A stretch of DNA of 64,000 nt, taken from Sinorhizobium sp. 8-89 (GTDB lineage Bacteria > Pseudomonadota > Alphaproteobacteria > Rhizobiales > Rhizobiaceae). This document shows, one piece after another, positions 7,876 to 17,664 of this stretch. Under the pieces are notes generated by a model that did no database searches, had not been told where the DNA came from, and saw only the letters and a list, made by a program, of their open reading frames with translations. Numbering within the stretch: position 1 is the first letter of the stretch; each line of letters begins with the position of its first letter. The stretch covers positions 248,001-312,000 of the forward strand of contig NZ_JASKLR010000003.1 in NCBI RefSeq assembly GCF_030124325.1. Reading direction: 5' to 3'. Both the position numbers and the translations under genes were made by a program.

Positions 7876-8616
7876 TTATTTCGCCGCCTGCTCGATGCGG
7901 TTCGGACGCAGGCCGTAGCGTTCGAATATTCGGTCCTGAGTGCCGCCGGCGATCAGGCGGTCGAGTTCGGCTTGCATGCGGGCAACCGTGTCGTCCGGCA
8001 TGTCCCGGTGGCAGGCGATCCCGTACTGCTTGCCTTCGAGCACCAGTGCCGCCTCGACCGGTTTGCCGCCGGCTCGCATGCTCTCGAAGGTTTTTTCTGA
8101 CGTTATGAGTAGATCGATGCGCCCGGCGGCGAGCTTCTTCATTGTGGAATCGAGATTGGCCGCATAATCGATCCGCTCGAAGCCATGCGCCTTCAGATAG
8201 GTTGCGGAGAAATCCTCCCGCTGTGTTCCGACGACGAACCTGGTCGCCTCATCGATCGTTTGCGGCGCGATTGCCGAACCCTTGCGTCGCACCAGAATCA
8301 TATGATCGACGAGCAGTGGCTCGACCCATTTGAAGTTCTCGTGTCGCTCGGCATCGTGACCGGTGGTGAAAACGCAATGGAAAGGCTGGCTTTCAGCAAG
8401 GGCGAGGGCGCGCGCCCAAGGCAGGACCTCGATGTCGTGAGGGAGATCGACGGCCTCCATGATCAGCGCGATCTGTTCGACCGACGCGCCGTTCGCGCCG
8501 CTGCTGGTCGAGAAGTTGTAGGGCGGATATTCCTCGGTTACGAAATGGATCGTCTCGGCGCGGGCAGTGGTGGAAAGACCTAGGAGGAATGCCAGGATCA
8601 GATGCTTCACGCCCAT
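7876..8616 (-). CDS. Periplasmic family 3 solute-binding protein
   Basis: A 246-residue exported protein. A signal peptide (MGVKHLILAFLLGLSTTARA) precedes a type-II periplasmic binding fold starting ETIHFVTEEYPPYNF, which resembles the YTEEYPPFNY start of polar amino-acid binding proteins. Internal motifs include VVGTQREDFSATYLKAHGFERI and DLLITSEKTF. No permease or ATPase gene is present. It follows the GGDEF/EAL gene by 18 bases, so it is probably co-transcribed and may sense a small ligand and not feed a transporter. That role is inference. Confidence 0.87.
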   Translation of the reverse strand: MGVKHLILAFLLGLSTTARAETIHFVTEEYPPYNFSTSSGANGASVEQIALIMEAVDLPHDIEVLPWARALALAESQPFHCVFTTGHDAERHENFKWVEPLLVDHMILVRRKGSAIAPQTIDEATRFVVGTQREDFSATYLKAHGFERIDYAANLDSTMKKLAAGRIDLLITSEKTFESMRAGGKPVEAALVLEGKQYGIACHRDMPDDTVARMQAELDRLIAGGTQDRIFERYGLRPNRIEQAAK

Positions 8617-8634
8617 TTCTCCTTTTCGACGGCA

Positions 8635-11004
8635 CTATGCCGGGTCGGCAGCCTTGGCTTCTGAATCGTTTTCCAGGAGGGCCAGCATGCCGTCGATGGG
8701 CATCGGGCGGCTGAAGAGATATCCCTGGCCATTATCCACGCCGAGCTTGCGCAGAAGCTGCCATTGCTCCTTCGTCTCGATGCCTTCGGCGACAACCGTG
8801 CATCCCATCTGATGCGAAATGGTGCGGATGCCCTTGATGAGCATGCGGCTCTTGCGTCTGACGTCGGCGGTCCCGGAACTCAGCGACCGGGTGAAGGACT
8901 GGTCGACCTTGACGATATCGACGGGGAAGCGGTTGAGATAGCTGAGCGACGAATAGCCGGTGCCGAAATCGTCCAGCGCGATGCGGCAGCCGAACTCGTT
9001 GAGTTGTTTCAGGACGGCGTGGACCTCGGGATTGTCGAGCATCAGCACCGCCTCGGTGATCTCGATGACGATCCGTTGCGGCGAAATGTGATGCTTGAGC
9101 AGCAGGGCGGCGAGCTTATGGGGCAGGGACAACTCGAACTGCAGCGGCGAGAAGTTGACTGCCAGATAAGTGTTCTGTGTTCCGTCCAGCTTGGAGATCG
9201 CGGCGAGATGGCGGATCGCTTTGTCCAGCACGCGGTCGCCGATACGGCCGATCGTGCCCGTCTCCTCGGCAATGCCGATGATCTTGCCGGGCGGCATCAG
9301 CCCTTTTTCCGGATGATCGAGCCGCATCAGCGCTTCGAAGCCGACAATCTGGCCATCGCCGAGACCGACGATCGGCTGCAGCCAGGCCTCGAACCGATCC
9401 TCTTTCAGACCGGCTTCGATGCATTGCTCGATCTCGTGGCGCTCGCGTGCGGTGTCGAGCATGCTGGCGTCGAAGATCCGCAGACCGTTCTTGCCGTCGC
9501 GCTTGCGCGCATACATCGCCATGTCTGCGTTCAAGAGCAGGTCGGAAGCGTTTGCGGCATGGGTCGGGTAAACGGAAACGCCGACACTCGCACTGACCGA
9601 CAGCTCGTTGCCGGCAATCGGCATCGGCTCGCGCAGTGCCGCGACGATGCGCTCGCCAATCTCGCTGGCGAGAGCGGCGACATCCGTTTCCGCAACGAGA
9701 ATGGCAAACTCGTCGCCGCCGAGCCTCGACATCACGTCATCGGCACCGAGCGTCGCGCGGATCAGTTCGACGGTCCGGCGCAGAACGGCGTCGCCGGCGG
9801 CGTGGCCGAAATTGTCGTTGATCCATTTGAAGCGATCGAGGTCGATGAACAGGCAGGCAAGCTGCATGCCGCACGCGTCGGCGTTGCGGATCGCGTCATC
9901 GAGAGCGCTTTCAAAACCCTGGCGATTAAGCAGTCCAGTCAGGTGATCGGTGATCGCCTGGGCATGGTTGCGGCTTTCCGCCTGCTTGAGCGCGGTGACA
10001 TCGGTCATGACGGACAGCGAGAGCTCGCCGCCATGGGCCGTTTCGGTTTCGAGGATCAGGACGGTCATGAACTCGCCGTCGGCCTTGCGGAATGGCAGCG
10101 TCACCTCGCTGATATTGTCATTGTCGCTCGCGGTCGTCTTCGCGCGAAGGCGATAGGCTTCGTGCCACAGCGGGTCGATGAAATCGGTGAAATTGCGGCC
10201 GATGACTTCTTCGCGGGCATAGCCCGTCGCAAGCAGCCAATAGTCGCTGACAGCGCTCAGCCGGTTTGCAGCGTCGAGCGAGAAGAGCATCGCCGGCGTG
10301 AGATTGTAAATCTCGGTTGCGCGATCATGCGCGATCTTGAGTTCGGTTTCCTCCCGTTCCAGCCGATCCTGCATTTCGTTGAAGTTCGCGGCGAGCGCGC
10401 CCATTTCATCGTCCGAGGTCCAGTCGACCCGATGGCGCGAGCCCAGCCGCCGCGTCGCCTCGATCGCGGCGGTCAACCGCATCAGCGGGCGGATCACGGT
10501 GAAACGATTGCCGACGAAGGCCGCCGCGAAGACGATCGTGACTGCAAATAGAAGGATGGCGAGGACGGTCCATTCGTCCTTGCTGAAGCGCGAAAGGATG
10601 CCGGGGTTCGGAACGACCACCTCAAGCGCTCCTACTTCCTTGACACCATCGATGCTGTCAAAGGCGATAGCTGTTTTCAAGGAGCGGCTTGCCGTCGTGC
10701 CGCCGATGCCACCCACAGGTAGTTGGGCAAGGATATTTCCGCTGGCGTCGCGGACAGTAACGGCGCGGATCTCGGTGGCGTTCATCAGGGATCGGGCGAT
10801 GCGGTCGATGCCTTGCTGATCGAAGTCCCAGATCGGCTTGCCGAGTGCTTCGGCGCTTGCTTCCATCAGAAGCTCGATGTTCTGCAGGCGCTCGCGCGCC
10901 ACACGTTCGCTCGATATTGTGAGGAAGAGTGCGAGCAACGGAGCGACGAATACAAACATCGCGCCGCAGATGATGGCAATAAACCGGTTTTCCACCGAGT
11001 GCAT
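8635..11004 (-). CDS. Membrane GGDEF/EAL protein with HAMP and PAS domains
   Basis: A 789-residue bifunctional-looking cyclic-di-GMP enzyme. Order: transmembrane helix near 8-30, about 115 periplasmic residues, second helix near 147-167, HAMP to about 225, PAS roughly 240-345, GGDEF and EAL. The GGDEF active site is intact (RLGGDEF near 429), and so are EALMR (near 557) and DDFGTGYSSL, so both cyclase and phosphodiesterase activities are possible. The ATG at 11004 is preferred over the adjacent GTG, with GAGGGGG upstream. It is the first gene of an apparent operon with the binding protein 18 bases downstream. Confidence 0.95.
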   Translation of the reverse strand: MHSVENRFIAIICGAMFVFVAPLLALFLTISSERVARERLQNIELLMEASAEALGKPIWDFDQQGIDRIARSLMNATEIRAVTVRDASGNILAQLPVGGIGGTTASRSLKTAIAFDSIDGVKEVGALEVVVPNPGILSRFSKDEWTVLAILLFAVTIVFAAAFVGNRFTVIRPLMRLTAAIEATRRLGSRHRVDWTSDDEMGALAANFNEMQDRLEREETELKIAHDRATEIYNLTPAMLFSLDAANRLSAVSDYWLLATGYAREEVIGRNFTDFIDPLWHEAYRLRAKTTASDNDNISEVTLPFRKADGEFMTVLILETETAHGGELSLSVMTDVTALKQAESRNHAQAITDHLTGLLNRQGFESALDDAIRNADACGMQLACLFIDLDRFKWINDNFGHAAGDAVLRRTVELIRATLGADDVMSRLGGDEFAILVAETDVAALASEIGERIVAALREPMPIAGNELSVSASVGVSVYPTHAANASDLLLNADMAMYARKRDGKNGLRIFDASMLDTARERHEIEQCIEAGLKEDRFEAWLQPIVGLGDGQIVGFEALMRLDHPEKGLMPPGKIIGIAEETGTIGRIGDRVLDKAIRHLAAISKLDGTQNTYLAVNFSPLQFELSLPHKLAALLLKHHISPQRIVIEITEAVLMLDNPEVHAVLKQLNEFGCRIALDDFGTGYSSLSYLNRFPVDIVKVDQSFTRSLSSGTADVRRKSRMLIKGIRTISHQMGCTVVAEGIETKEQWQLLRKLGVDNGQGYLFSRPMPIDGMLALLENDSEAKAADPA

Positions 11005-11007
11005 CAC

Positions 11008-11369
11008 CGCATGCCCCCCTCGGCAGTCGTTGCCACTTCATTCATCGTCAATTCTCTTCGACTGCCACCGATAGGCTCCCCGCCCGGCAGAACATCATCT
11101 AATCCTTAAATGTTACTGAAACTGCACCCCGAGATTTCATGATGGTGCGGGGAAGACCTGGGCTTGCATCGGGCGGTGATGCTTCCTGATGAAGTCAGGT
11201 CTGGCGTCGGGAAAACAGGTCGTGGGTCGCCGGCCGAATTGAAAAACCCGCCCCATGCGACATGGAGCGGGTTTGTCATGTAGGCGTCGACATGGCTGGC
11301 GGGCCGGCCCAAGGAATGAGCCCTGATCTGCGTCCCGCGCCAGTCGCCGGCCGACTGACGAAAAGCAGA
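11008..11369. other. Gene-free region between rplY and GGDEF/EAL gene
   Basis: The 362 bases hold the rplY terminator hairpin (11243-11274) and, on its far side, the presumed promoter region of the GGDEF/EAL operon. No gene is supported, and no convincing promoter hexamers were recognised. Confidence 0.5.
11243..11274 (-). terminator. Rho-independent terminator of rplY
   Basis: On the reverse strand AAACCCGCTCCATG pairs with CATGGGGCGGGTTT and is followed by a T run (TTTTTC). It lies about 96 bases beyond the rplY stop. Confidence 0.85.
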
Positions 11370-11993
11370 TTATTCTTCTGCTTCGCCCTCGGCTTCTTCC
11401 TCTTCGCCTTCTTCCTGAAGGCCGCCGGCCGGAGCCGCGATCGTCGCGATGGTGAAATCGCGATCGGTGATGACCGGAGTCGCGTTCTTCGGCAGCTTGA
11501 TGTTGGAGATGTGGATGGTTTCGCCGGCCTTCAGGCCAGTGAGGTCCACGGTCAGGAATTCCGGAATGTCGTCGGCCGGAACGTTCAGCTCGACGTCGTG
11601 GCGAACGATGTTGAGAACGCCGCCCTGCTTCAGACCCGGGGACTTCTCTTCATTCTCGAAGTGAACCGGAATGGCAACGGAAACCTGGCTGTCCTTAGTG
11701 ACGCGCAGGAAGTCGACGTGCATGGTGAAGTCGCGGACCGGATCCAGCTGGTAGTCCTTCGGCAGGACGCGGATCTTCTCGCCGTTGACGTCGATGATCG
11801 CGACGGTGGTCATGAAACCGCCGGCGTGGATCTTCATCGTCACGTCCTTGGTGGAGAGCGCGATGGAAAGGGGGGCCTGCTTGTCACCATAGATGACAGC
11901 CGGGATAAGACCGTTGCGGCGAAGTTCACGGGAGGACCCCTTACCAACCCGTTCGCGCGTCTCGGCCTTGAGCTCGTAAGTTGCGTGGCTCAT
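11370..11993 (-). CDS. rplY: 50S ribosomal protein L25/general stress protein Ctc
   Basis: A 207-residue CTC-type L25 that binds 5S rRNA in the large subunit. The N-terminal L25 domain ([26 protein letters not shown]) is followed by the C-terminal beta domain ([24 protein letters not shown]) and an acidic tail ([14 protein letters not shown]) usual in alphaproteobacteria. It has its own terminator. In related genomes it directly precedes pth; here two signalling genes intervene. Confidence 0.97.
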   Translation of the reverse strand: MSHATYELKAETRERVGKGSSRELRRNGLIPAVIYGDKQAPLSIALSTKDVTMKIHAGGFMTTVAIIDVNGEKIRVLPKDYQLDPVRDFTMHVDFLRVTKDSQVSVAIPVHFENEEKSPGLKQGGVLNIVRHDVELNVPADDIPEFLTVDLTGLKAGETIHISNIKLPKNATPVITDRDFTIATIAAPAGGLQEEGEEEEAEGEAEE

Positions 11994-12150
11994 GGATAGA
12001 CCTTTCTGGTTATTTGGAGAGTTTGTCCGTCAAGAAGCGGAAAAACCTGAAGCTGACCGGCAGCTTCATCCGCGTTGCCTCCAAGGGTGTCTGCGCGGAC
12101 GCGCGGTCCATAGCCGAGTATGGGCGGAAATGCAAGGCGCGGCGGGCGGT

Positions 12151-13383
12151 TCACGCCCTTCGCTTGGAAAAGCGGGCGAGCGCGAGCATGAGGCCGCCGG
12201 CGATCAGACCCCAGAAGGCACCGGAGACGCCACCGAAGCCGGCGCCTGATGCGGTTACCAGAAAGGTGATGGCGGCAGCTTCGCGCGTCTGCGCTTCGCT
12301 GAAGGCGGCCATGGCCGAGCTTGCAAAGGCGCCGACCAGCGCCAGACCGGCGACGGCCTCGATCAGGACCGGCGGCGCAAGGCTGACGAAGGTGGTGACA
12401 GCGCCGGCGAGAAGCCCGAGAACGATATAGGCAATGCCAGCATTGATCGCCGACCAGTAGCGGCGGGCGCGGTCGGGGTGGGAGTCAACGCCAGCGCACA
12501 TGGCTGCGGTAATCGCCGCCAGATTGACCGCATGGCCGCCGAAGGGCGCGCTCAGCATCGAAAAGAGGCCGGTCGCCGCAAAGAGCGGACCGGGATTGGG
12601 ATGATAGTCATTGACCTTCAGCACGGCGATGCCGGGAATGTTCTGCGACGCCATCGTCACAATGAAGAGGGGCAGGGCGATGCTGACCATGGCGGCGGCG
12701 TTGAAAGCCGGGAAGACGAATTCTGCCTTGGGCGCAAGGGCCGACGAGAGCTTTGCAAACGTGCCTTCGGGCATGTCAATGCCGAAGGCGATGACGAGGA
12801 CGAAGGCCAGAAGAGCGGCGGGAACGGCATAGAGCTTGTTGATGCCGCCGACCAGGACCCAGGCGAGAACGATCGGCAGGCCGAAGAGAGGGTTGAACGC
12901 GATCGCTTTGACCGGCGCGAAGCACAGGCCGATGAGCACGCCGGCAAGCATCGCATTCGCCAGGGCCGAAGGAATGGAAGAGACCATCCTACCCAGCGGT
13001 TTCCAAAGCCCGGCAACGACAATCAGCATGCCGCAGACGAGAAAGGCGCCGACCGCGGCGTTGAAACCGCCCTCGACGGCGGTCGAACTCGCCAGCAATG
13101 CCGCACCTGGCGTCGACCAGGCGATGCTGACCGGCAGCCGTGTGACGATGCTAATGACGATCGCACACACGCCCATCGAAATCGACAGCGCCATCAGGCC
13201 GGAGGCGGCCTGGGTTTCGGTAGCGCCCACGCCGGCAAGTCCGTTGAGGATGACGGCGAAAGAGCTCGCAAAACCGACAAAGGCAATCAACAGGCCCATG
13301 AACAGGCTTTGAATGGAAAAGTCGCGAAGCATGATGGACAACCGGCTGTTGCGGGGCGGGGCGCGTGAAGTATCCTGCTGCAT
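12151..13383 (-). CDS. benE: BenE-family benzoate/H+ symporter
   Basis: About 410 residues with roughly 11-12 membrane helices, matching the BenE family of proton symporters. The region from FSIQSLFMGLLIAFVGFASS onward shows repeated glycine-rich helices, APFGGHAVNLAAITAAMCAG and SGAFWGLIAGG. The family imports benzoate, but no benzoate-degradation gene is nearby, so the substrate is open. The start is uncertain: ATG at 13383 sits at the edge of a family-1 repeat, and ATG at 13332 (MLRDFSIQ) gives the family's usual length. Neither has a strong ribosome site. Confidence 0.85.
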   Translation of the reverse strand: MQQDTSRAPPRNSRLSIMLRDFSIQSLFMGLLIAFVGFASSFAVILNGLAGVGATETQAASGLMALSISMGVCAIVISIVTRLPVSIAWSTPGAALLASSTAVEGGFNAAVGAFLVCGMLIVVAGLWKPLGRMVSSIPSALANAMLAGVLIGLCFAPVKAIAFNPLFGLPIVLAWVLVGGINKLYAVPAALLAFVLVIAFGIDMPEGTFAKLSSALAPKAEFVFPAFNAAAMVSIALPLFIVTMASQNIPGIAVLKVNDYHPNPGPLFAATGLFSMLSAPFGGHAVNLAAITAAMCAGVDSHPDRARRYWSAINAGIAYIVLGLLAGAVTTFVSLAPPVLIEAVAGLALVGAFASSAMAAFSEAQTREAAAITFLVTASGAGFGGVSGAFWGLIAGGLMLALARFSKRRA

Positions 13384-13480
13384 GTTTCCGTAAATCGTAG
13401 CCGATTCAAGGATAAAAACATGCAGCAATTCAGAATGCTGCAGCGTCCTTCGCGCGTCTGACAAGACGCGGCGCCTGTAG
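13376..13480. repeat. Family-1 repeat (RIME1-like), diverged
   Basis: TGCTGCATGTTT and AAACATGCAGCA form the outer stem, then AATTCAGAATGCTGCAGCG and CGCGTCTGACAAGACGCG form the second palindrome, ending CTGTAG. It is the same layout as the copy at 6469, with more mismatches in the inner stem. It lies at the start of benE. Confidence 0.8.
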
Positions 13481-13652
13481 GGGCATGTCGATACCGCCCG
13501 GCTATATCTCCATGTAGTCGTTCGATGGCACGACCTTCGTCTGGCTGGACCCGCTGCGCAATCGATGCCTATAGTGCGGCAGCCGCAGGTATGCCGACCG
13601 GGAGATCCGGCAAACCTGTCTCCGCCGGAGGACGCTTTCAGGGAGGGAGCGG

Positions 13653-14609
13653 ATGCCTGCTGTCAGGGATCATTCCGAACACGTCTACAAGATTGCGCAT
13701 CAACCGTCGGCTGCGGCGAGTTCGCCGGTCGCAGCATCATGGCGCCGCTGCATGACGCTTCACGGGTTGGCTCCAGAGGAGCCTCGAACGCCCTGGCGGC
13801 TTGCGGAAAGCGAATTCCGTCAGGCGCGCGAGCGTTCCGGCGTGTTGATTGCGGAGGCGGCGGGAGAACTCGACCGGCTTTTCGCTGTGATCGGCAGGGC
13901 CGGGTGCTGCCTTCTGCTCACGGACGACAAGGGCGTCGCGCTCGAGCGCCGCGGCGCGGTCGGCGACGATGCCGATTTTCGCGATGTCGGTCTCTGGTCG
14001 GGGACCGTGTGGAGCGAGGCGAGCGTCGGCACGAATGGCATCGGCACAGCGATCGCCGACGAGCGCGCCGTCATTATCCAGCGCGATCAGCATTTCCTGA
14101 GCCGCAATATTGGCCTCAGTTGCGCCACCGCGCCGATCCGGAACGAGGCCGGGCGCCTTGCGGCGGCGATCGATATTTCCACCTGCCGCGACGATGCGTC
14201 CGAGGCAACGCTGTCGATCCTCTCCCAGGCCGTGCGCGACGCTGCCTCGCGGATCGAGGCGAACCTTTTCCGGCGAGCCTTTGCCGGGGCCCGGATCGTG
14301 CTCGTGCCCGCCGATCGGGCAGGGCCAGCGCTGCTTGCGGTCGACCGTGACGACCTCGTCCTTGGCGCGACTCGGGCCGCGCGGCAACGGCTCGGCCTCG
14401 ACGACGCGCGGATTGCCGCGGGCGTTCCGGCGTCCGACCTGCTTCAGGAAGACGCGCCCGGTGAGGGCGGCGAACTGCCGGACGCCGAGAGGGCGGCCTT
14501 GCGGCGTGTGCTCTCGCGCGCAAACGGCAATGTCTCGATGGCCGCCGACCTGCTCGGCATCAGCCGCGCCACGCTTTACCGCAAGATGAAGCGGCTTTCG
14601 CTGAACTGA
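13653..14609 (+). CDS. GAF / Fis-type HTH regulator without AAA+ domain
   Basis: A 318-residue regulator resembling AcoR at both ends. The N-terminal part (ASWRRCMTLHGLAPE, then a GAF domain with GTVWSEASVGTNGIGTAI) is the sensor. The C-terminus is a Fis-type helix-turn-helix (LRRVLSRANGNVSMAADLLG, ISRATLYRKMKRL). The AAA+ sigma-54 activation domain of about 240 residues that normally sits between them is absent. A strong ribosome site (AGGGAGGG) precedes the ATG. It points at the downstream aldehyde dehydrogenase gene, which it probably regulates. The GAF effector is unknown. Confidence 0.9.
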   Translation: MPAVRDHSEHVYKIAHQPSAAASSPVAASWRRCMTLHGLAPEEPRTPWRLAESEFRQARERSGVLIAEAAGELDRLFAVIGRAGCCLLLTDDKGVALERRGAVGDDADFRDVGLWSGTVWSEASVGTNGIGTAIADERAVIIQRDQHFLSRNIGLSCATAPIRNEAGRLAAAIDISTCRDDASEATLSILSQAVRDAASRIEANLFRRAFAGARIVLVPADRAGPALLAVDRDDLVLGATRAARQRLGLDDARIAAGVPASDLLQEDAPGEGGELPDAERAALRRVLSRANGNVSMAADLLGISRATLYRKMKRLSLN

Positions 14610-14615
14610 GCAGCG

Positions 14616-14704
14616 TTGCCTAGCCCCTCCCGCAGGTCGGGCGAGGGAACTGGGAGGTTTTACTCCTCCCTCACCCGAGCTTGCGGGAGAAGGTGCTAGG
14701 CAGG
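14616..14704. repeat. Long imperfect inverted repeat (about 89 bases)
   Basis: Left arm 14616-14648 (TTGCCTAGC...CTCCCGCA...GAGGGA) pairs with right arm 14667-14704 (TCCCTC...TTGCGGGAG...GCTAGGCAGG). Shorter sequences with the same CTCGCGGGGAGAGGG style occur near 7.78 and 49.86 kb, so it is probably a dispersed element that may also terminate the regulator transcript. Confidence 0.75.
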
Positions 14705-14763
14705 TCGGATCAGGTCACTTTCGAGCCTCATTGCTGCGCTGCAGCACGCCGAAGCTAACCAAC

Positions 14764-14783
14764 CTGTCTCAATTCTGAAACAG
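14764..14783. promoter_or_regulatory. Candidate operator for the GAF/Fis regulator
   Basis: CTGTCTCA-ATTC-TGAAACAG is a 20-base inverted repeat with one mismatched pair, about 100 bases ahead of the aldehyde dehydrogenase start. Fis-type regulators of the AcoR class bind such symmetric sites. No good -24/-12 sigma-54 promoter follows, in keeping with the missing AAA+ domain. Confidence 0.55.
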
Positions 14784-14881
14784 ATGGCACTGCCGGCTGT
14801 CGCGGCCGGCTATCGAAAATCCGCATTCGGCCGCACCCTTCCTCGCACAGCAATCGGACTGCTGTTCGAAGGGAGGAAATC

Positions 14882-16390
<1,509 letters not shown>

Positions 16391-16473
16391 TCCCGCGCCG
16401 GCCTTGCCGGTGATCCTCCGGGCGGGCTCCCGATATTCTATCGGGGGCCTGTCGGGCGTGTGGAAGGGAGAAA

Positions 16474-16851
16474 ATGATGACAGAAACAAGTGGCGAGCCG
16501 CGCGTGCTCGCGACCGATGCGGCCATCGAACTCATCCGCGAAATCCGGCGCGGCCATCCGGATATCCTGTTTCATCAATCGGGCGGCTGCTGCGACGGCT
16601 CGTCGCCGATGTGCTATCCGGCCGGCGACTATATCGTCGGTGACAATGATGTGAGGCTCGGCAAGATCGATGGCGTGCCGGTCTATATCAGCGCCAGCCA
16701 GTATGAGGTCTGGAAGCACACGCAACTGATCATCGATGTCGTTCCGGGAAGGGGCGGAATGTTCTCGCTCGACAATGGCCGAGAGAAGCGCTTCCTCACC
16801 CGGTCGCGGCTCTTCGGCGGTGGTGAGGGTTGCGCCGTAGCGCGCGGATAG
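16474..16851 (+). CDS. DUF779 domain protein
   Basis: A 125-residue DUF779 protein. The signature HQSGGCCDGSSPMCYP carries three cysteines, likely metal- or redox-active, followed by DVRLGKIDGVPVYIS and YEVWKHTQLIIDVVPGRGGMFSLD. The function is not established, but the gene is repeatedly found next to AldB-type aldehyde dehydrogenases, as here (83 bases downstream), suggesting a role in that oxidation. AAGGGAG precedes two adjacent ATGs at 16474 and 16477; either could be used. A small CCCGAT/ATCGGG hairpin lies between the genes. Confidence 0.9.
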   Translation: MMTETSGEPRVLATDAAIELIREIRRGHPDILFHQSGGCCDGSSPMCYPAGDYIVGDNDVRLGKIDGVPVYISASQYEVWKHTQLIIDVVPGRGGMFSLDNGREKRFLTRSRLFGGGEGCAVARG

Positions 16852-16864
16852 CGCGGCCCTCCAG

Positions 16865-17554
16865 TCATTTCTGCCTTACGCGGGCCGGGCTATCACCGTT
16901 CGATTTACACTCCAAAGACGAAATACTTTTCATCAACGTATTGAGATTTTTGTATCCGTAATTTCGGGAATCGAAGCCCGAGATCCGTTTTCCGAGTGCG
17001 GTTCCGACTGCGCTGAGGGGGGCCCAGCCATCCCCTCGCGCTATCTCCTTGATCGTCGCGAGAATTTCTGCCTCAGGCAGCTTCGGCTTCTGCTCCGATG
17101 TTTCCTGAAGAAGGTGGTCGCAATAAAAGAATTTATCGCAAGCTTTCACATAGGGATCTGGCGCCTTCTTCTCTCCAAAGCCGTAAACGGACAGACCATT
17201 CTCTCGTATGCGACCTGCAAGAGAGGTGAAATCGCTGTCGCTGGAAGCAATGCAGAAGCCATCAACTTGCCCACGATGCAGGATATCCATCGCGTCGATC
17301 GCGAGCTTCAAATCAGTGGCGTTCTTGCTCCTCACTACCGGCGCGACATGGACCGGCGACAGTGCATATTCATGCATCCGCGGCTGCCACGCTTCCATCG
17401 CACGATTGCCAAAATGTCCATAAATGCGCTTGATGATTACGGTGCCGATGGCCGATGCTTCGCGGATGATAAGCGGCAGAAAATCGGAGCGAATATTATC
17501 GGCGTCTATCAATATCGCCAGGCGATCACGCTGCCTCCTGGAGCTAATTCCCAT
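16865..17554 (-). CDS. NYN-domain (LabA/DUF88) protein with C-terminal OST-HTH-like region
   Basis: A 229-residue predicted nuclease-like protein. The N-terminal NYN/PIN-type fold shows LAILIDADNI, KNATDLKLAIDAMD and FCIASSDSDFTSLAGRIRENG, supplying the acidic residues D16/D18, D83 and D107/D109-type positions expected for metal binding. The C-terminal segment (AEILATIKEIARGDGWAPLSAVGTALGK... GYKNLNTLMKSI) resembles an OST-HTH/LOTUS RNA-binding domain. Its base composition is less GC-rich than its neighbours, suggesting acquisition. RNA cleavage is inferred. It is a single gene, convergent with the DUF779 gene. Confidence 0.85.
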   Translation of the reverse strand: MGISSRRQRDRLAILIDADNIRSDFLPLIIREASAIGTVIIKRIYGHFGNRAMEAWQPRMHEYALSPVHVAPVVRSKNATDLKLAIDAMDILHRGQVDGFCIASSDSDFTSLAGRIRENGLSVYGFGEKKAPDPYVKACDKFFYCDHLLQETSEQKPKLPEAEILATIKEIARGDGWAPLSAVGTALGKRISGFDSRNYGYKNLNTLMKSISSLECKSNGDSPARVRQK

Positions 17555-17664
17555 TTTTACACACGCCTATACATCTAAATTTCTGAAATTAGACGGGAGT
17601 ATGCGGAGTACGCCTCAAGATTGTCAATATGCGTGGACTTTAGGCCTGGTTGTGAATGCAGGCG

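Noticed and set aside
8764..10551. Open frame of 595 residues on the plus strand
   Set aside because: Opposite the GGDEF/EAL gene, without any recognisable motif.
14784..14800. Possible sigma-54 promoter upstream of the aldehyde dehydrogenase
   Set aside because: TGGCAC is present but the -12 element reads GCTG where TTGC is expected, so the invariant GC is missing.
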